Shown here piece by piece: positions 59,449 to 64,000 of a DNA stretch of 64,000 nt. The number at the start of each line of letters is the position of its first letter. Positions within the stretch are counted from its first letter, which is position 1. Position numbers and translations under genes: made by a program. The notes under the pieces are model-generated. The model had not been told where the DNA came from, made no database searches, and saw only the letters and a program-made list of their open reading frames with translations. Source of the DNA: Saccopteryx bilineata (Eukaryota > Chordata > Mammalia > Chiroptera > Emballonuridae); assembly GCF_036850765.1 (NCBI RefSeq), contig NC_089493.1, forward strand, positions 218,920,744 to 218,984,743. Direction: 5' to 3'.

Positions 59449-61011
59449 GTATTAATCCTATTCCATTTATGAAGAACTTTTCTTCCCATCAGCAAAGTAG
59501 GGAACATAAATTACTTGTCCACATTCTACTAACTGATATTATGTTATCATCTTGTCTCAGACCTTTCACCCTAATTCCCTTCTGTAACCTGTGCATTGAG
59601 TGGAGCAGATTTTCTCTGCTTGATCATTATGTGGATCTTTGCAACTTAAAAGTGAAATACAGATTTTATGAAGTGTCTCTTTATAAATTTTGGTTTAGCA
59701 ATAAAAATTTATTTTCATTGTTAACATGTTTGCTAAATGTATTTTAAAAGAGGACACATACCCATTTTTAAAGCAGTTTTGCCAAAAACCTCAGCATATT
59801 TGTCACCTGTGTTTGGATTCCAGAGTTTCTAATAACAGAAAGATCACCAAAATCCTCTGTTAATTAAACAGGCAGGGGTCCTGATAGTGTCAGAAGTCTG
59901 TGTGGCTCAGTAGTGGTCCAGACTGGGTAAATTTCCCTTTTCCTTAAGACGCAAGAAAGAAATTTCAGAAGAGTTTGTGGCCACTGATAGGCTGAGAGCT
60001 GTACTAGGCCCTCCTGAACTGGGTCTCTTCCCAGTACCTGGCAGATCCTAATAAAGGTTACTCCAGATTTAATTTCTGTTTCAGCAAATCTTTTAAAGAT
60101 TTTACAGATGCATTTAATTTTTTACTATTGGATATCTTTGCATTTTAGAAATAATTGCTGTTTATAAAGATAACCCCTAAATGGCATGAAATGTTGAATC
60201 AAAGTAATATCACATTTGCTTTAAAGCTTCTAAGGCAGTAAAGTGGATCTTCATAAACTATATGGGGTAAAATTGAAAGACTTGTTTTACTTAAAGGTTA
60301 CATCTATTTCAGCCAGAATGCCTCATATTTGACCTCTTTGGTTAACTATAGTTCTACAATACAGGCTTGCTGAGAGCACAACCTTCTGTTAGATGGACAG
60401 AGGGAATTATCCAGATTTATGGAAGGTTCATGTACTAATGAAATATTTAAAATGCAAATGTAGGAAATTCTTTGCACTTCAGTGTATTGAATGTGTTTAA
60501 GTCCACTTGGAAAAAGGAAGCCAAGTAGGAAATTATGTGTTTAAGGATGGCAAACTGCCCAGTCACCTGGAACGTCATATCACTTACCTATGCAGAAGAG
60601 AAATTGAATAAAGCCAAGCAGAATGGTAATGTGCCAACCCAACCTCTCATAGAAAGAAATGGAGAAAATGTGCGGTTGTCAAATTTTATGTCAAGACAAC
60701 AATATTTCACTATTTACATATATCTTTCTTAAGTATAGAAATATAATTTTAGCTACTTAAAGTAACAAAGAAGTAAATTAGAATGCAGTGAAATCTTTAT
60801 GTTTTAATAATTATGACCAGGTAATTAGATTATCCTTTTGGCAAAATCTGTTGGAGTTTGTAATCTTCTGAGGTGTGTAGAAACTCAGATATTTCTCAAG
60901 AAAGCTTACTTACATGAGGCCAAAGGTTAAAACGTGAATCATCTGCTTAAGGAATCATCTGCTGGTGTTTCACAAGCTGAAGATCTGTGCCTCTAGAGGA
61001 AAGCTCTCTAT
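59449..61011. other. Unique spacer between the direct duplication copies
   Basis: No transposon was recognised. Plus-strand frames of 92 codons (59469-59747) and 65 codons (60535-60732) have no domain features. Confidence 0.5.
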
Positions 61012-61457
61012 ATCTGGTGGGTGGGCCCTCAGCAAGAAGCACAGGAGTTCATGTGATATCTACAAGTCCTGTACTGTAGGTCCTTCCAGACTGACCAGGT
61101 TGGCTAGTGTTACCCCTCTGCTTTCCCGCCTCATTTCATTTTCTAGTTTATCACAACATTCTTTACCTGAATTCTATTTGTGCCAGTAAGAGACCTTCAA
61201 ATGAAATATGTGTTAGGTTCATTTGATTTTGCTGGACGTTTCAGGTTTAATTCCTGGACTTTTGTCTAAACTACCTTAAAAATGTCCTCCTGCTCTGTCA
61301 TTCCTGCTAGTAGCTGTTCTTCTAACAAGTTTACAGGTTCTGAAAACAATGCAAAATTTACTAATTGCAGTCAAAGTTTTGACTATACTCACAAAAATTT
61401 ATATCTTTGTATATTTTTAAGTTTTATTTACCAAGAGTTATCAAATTAACTCTTTTT
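61012..61457 (+). repeat. Direct duplication, copy 2 (about 446 bp)
   Basis: A second copy of 59002-59448. It begins at a sharp break after 'aaagctctcta' and ends after CTCTTTTT. Both junctions lack an obvious transposon terminus. Confidence 0.9.
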
Positions 61458-61830
61458 ATGTGTAACAAATGAAAATGTTTTATATTGGAAAATTTTAGAC
61501 ACACAGCAGTGTCTTGCAAAAAAATTACATAAGGAAAATTATTTATTGGATAAGTTAGATACTACACATTAGCTACTTTTAATTAGCTATGAATCAATAG
61601 GACTTTTGAAAAATATAAAAGCTTAATTTTCTTGTCACACAGGTCACTTCATTTATACCTGTTATTATTGTTATTTTTCTTACTTATCTTAAAGCTCAGT
61701 TGCTTTAGTAAAAATAGGTACTTGTCTATTTGTTTCAGGGTACAAAATGCAGTTTTGTTCTATAAATTCAAATGTTTTTTTTTTATTTTGAAATGGTTTT
61801 CTTTATTTATACAATCAATTTTTTTGGCCC

Positions 61831-62009
61831 TGCCTGACCTGTGTTTGTACAGTGGAGAGAGTGTTGACCTAGAATGCTAAAGTTGTCAGTTCGAAACCCT
61901 GGGCTTTCCTGGTCAAGGCACATAAAAGAAGAGACAAATTGATGCTTCCCACTCCTTTTCCCCACCTTTCTCTTTCTCTTCTTTCTAAAATCAATCAATA
62001 AAATCTTTA
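61831..62009 (+). mobile_element. tRNA-derived bat SINE, short type
   Basis: CTGCCTGACCTGTGTTTGTA head, 'cagtggagagagtg', B-box-like GTTCGAAACCC, 'ttgatgcttcccactcc', CT tract, 'aatcaatcaataaaatc' tail. 'atttttttggcc' and 'attttttggcc' flank it. Confidence 0.88.
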
Positions 62010-62079
62010 ATTTTTTGGCCACTATTTATCATCTTTGGGATTACCAATATGCATAGTATAAATCTTCTTAGTCTTTTTT

Positions 62080-62235
62080 AGTCATTTATTGCTTTGTAAT
62101 TTATGTATAGTAAAATTCACCTTTTTCTAACTATACAGTTTGACAAGTTGTGACAAGTGCTGTATGATGACTACCACAGTGAAGATCCAGAATATCATTT
62201 ATCTTCTCAAAGCTTCCCACATTTCTTTGTAGTCA
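62080..62235 (-). mobile_element. L1M 3' UTR fragment, antisense
   Basis: 'tagtaaaattcacctttttctaactatacagtttgacaagttg' and 'actaccacagtgaagatccagaatat' match the antisense L1M pattern ('cagtaaaattcaccc ... ccaccacaatcaagatacagaac'). Confidence 0.75.
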
Positions 62236-63559
62236 CAGAAGCTTGCTTTCCTAAAACTTTTTGCACTAGTGATCATATATTTAGGTCAGTTCATATTTGT
62301 GGCTTATAGTCTGAATTGCTGAATGGCTAACTGGAAAAAAAGCTTACCCTTTTTATTAAAAACCTAAATGAAAATTAAACAATAATCAATACCACTTTTG
62401 TCTGTCTTAATGGAACATATTAAAAATATGACATCCTTGTGAAAGTAGTATAGTTGCAATGTTATATTATATATATTGCTTATTGGAATAAATTTTGATA
62501 CAGTTTTGGAGGGAGTGATATAACTTTTAAAAATCCAGTTTATTAAACTATTAATTACACTTTCAAATAAAGTGTTGAAGCTATGCTTTGGTATTATTAT
62601 ATAAAGATATTTACCATAGCATTTTTTATATTCAAAAACTATTACAAAGTGAGTATTCAACAGCATATAATTGATTACATTATTTTACATGTATCGATAT
62701 AAATTGGTGTATTATGCATCTACCAAAATATTTTTGAATATGTAACTGATATGGGCTATGATCATTTTAATAGATAAAAGTTGAGATTGACTCCCATGTT
62801 CATATATACTCCTCCTTTCTCAGTGATGGGCAGACTACCAAAGACTCTATTTCTGTCCCAGCTATGATTATCAACAATGATTCTTTTTATAATCACATTT
62901 AAAAAAGAAAGTCCTGCTATCTCTTGTGCATCGTATATAATTAATAGAAGATTAAACACTGCTAAGGCCACAATATTATATCAAATTATATCAAATATAA
63001 TTTTTAAATTCAAGGTCTTATAAAGTTTATGCAAAAATTTTAGAAGTTAGTTTATAACAAATTAGATGGTGAGGAAAAAAGGTGAGAGGAAAAAGTTATG
63101 GATCTTATAATACAAAAGCAATAGCGTTTATTTATTTTTTTCTTTTATAGAGAAAGAATCTTGAGTGAGAGCTGAAGTAATTAAATTTATTTTGATGCTT
63201 TTTGTAGAAGACATCTTTTGCTAGCCATTTAATTTTGCTAATAACCACTGGACTTTAATTCATGAATAGGTAGACATGAAAGGTATATTTAATACAACAT
63301 TTGGCTGGCATTGATCTACATAGACATCTAAATAAATCTTAAAAAATCTCTCATGGCCAAAAGAATGCTGAGCATAAACTCTTTGACACATGTGACCTGC
63401 TTATGTCGGAAATGTTTGAAATGTTTCTTACCCCAGTCCAACCTTTTCCAGTGGAGTTGTCTTTATGGTGTCTCATTTTAATCCTTCTGGATGTTTATTT
63501 CTAATGGCATACACACTTTTTACTTATTTCAGTTAAAGTTATTTTTACTGTTTTTCCCC
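62236..63559. other. Unique AT-rich sequence
   Basis: A 100-codon minus frame (62364-62666) is Ile/Tyr/Lys-rich, as expected by chance in AT-rich DNA. No repeat was recognised. Confidence 0.5.
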
Positions 63560-64000
63560 ACATTTCTTTTTTTTTTTTAATTTGGAAAATTAATTTAACA
63601 GGGTGACATTGATCAATAAGTGTACATAGATTTCAGACAAACATCACTCCATCATTTGAATTATGTTGTATTTCCATCACCTAAAGCCAAATCATTTTCT
63701 ATCACCTTATATTTGTCCCTCTTTACATCTTTCCCCCAAACCCTGTACACCGCCTCTACGTTTCCTTCTCCCTGGTAACCACTGCACTCTTATCTATGTC
63801 CATGAGTCTCAGCTTTGTGTCCCACCTACATATGAAATCATATAGTTTTTAGCTTTTTCTGGTTTACTTATTTCATTCAGTATAATGTTCTCAAGGTCCA
63901 TCCATGTTGTTGTAAATGACCCTATGTCATCATTTCTTATGACTGAGTAGTATTCCATTGTATATACCACATCTTCTTTATCCAATCCTCTATGAGGGGC
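63560..64000 (-). mobile_element. L1 3' end, antisense, continues past the window
   Basis: A T run at 63567-63578, then 'aacagggtgacattgatcaataag', 'catcacctaaagccaaatcattttc', 'catgagtctcagctttgtgtccc', 'gactgagtagtattccattgtat' and 'ccacatcttctttatccaat'. This is the minus-strand copy of an L1 3' UTR with poly(A) at left. It is cleaner than the relative at 10.43-11.40 kb. Confidence 0.9.

Overview
This window is mammalian nuclear DNA and most likely comes from a bat. It is AT-rich, has no operon-like gene packing, and is crowded with interspersed repeats. The organism call rests on about two dozen tRNA-derived SINEs whose heads read like GCCCTGGCCGG..., GCCTGACCAGG... or CCTGACCTGTGG... . 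These heads and bodies match what I know of chiropteran SINEs, especially horseshoe-bat (Rhinolophus-like) elements. The genus is an inference; the repeat structure is visible directly. I found no convincing exon of a host protein-coding gene on either strand, so this is probably a gene desert or a very long intron.

Layout. 1-9.6 kb is mostly unique AT-rich DNA with old mammalian repeats (MIR, L2-like), two SINEs and a possible hAT remnant at 402-701. 9.6-17.3 kb is a nested repeat block: antisense L1 3' sequence carrying three hAT-type insertions with recognisable 8-bp target duplications and a run of SINEs that are all on the minus strand. 17.3-23.7 kb is largely unique and holds a possible regulatory element near 20.0-20.2 kb. 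23.7-26.1 kb has four SINEs. 26.1-32.4 kb is unique apart from a perfect 112-bp inverted duplication (27557-27668 against 28422-28533).

The most notable locus is 33200-35512. It is a 2.3-kb DNA transposon with near-identical CACTGGGGAACA termini, a TAA target duplication inside an older L1, and a degraded transposase gene on the minus strand. The short TIR starting CACTG and the TWA-type duplication fit the Chapaev (CMC) group. A cysteine-rich 210-aa N-terminal frame is still open, but the catalytic part is broken by stops and frameshifts and appears to carry an internal deletion.

36-54 kb holds scattered SINEs, sense and antisense L1 pieces, an MLT1 LTR, a 440-bp polypyrimidine tract (46.48-46.92 kb) and a mariner-type MITE (49.24 kb). 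54-64 kb is mainly unique sequence with old repeats, a roughly 450-bp direct duplication (59.0 and 61.0 kb), one SINE, and an antisense L1 3' end running off the right edge. All family assignments were made by reading and recall, without a database search, so subfamily names are tentative.
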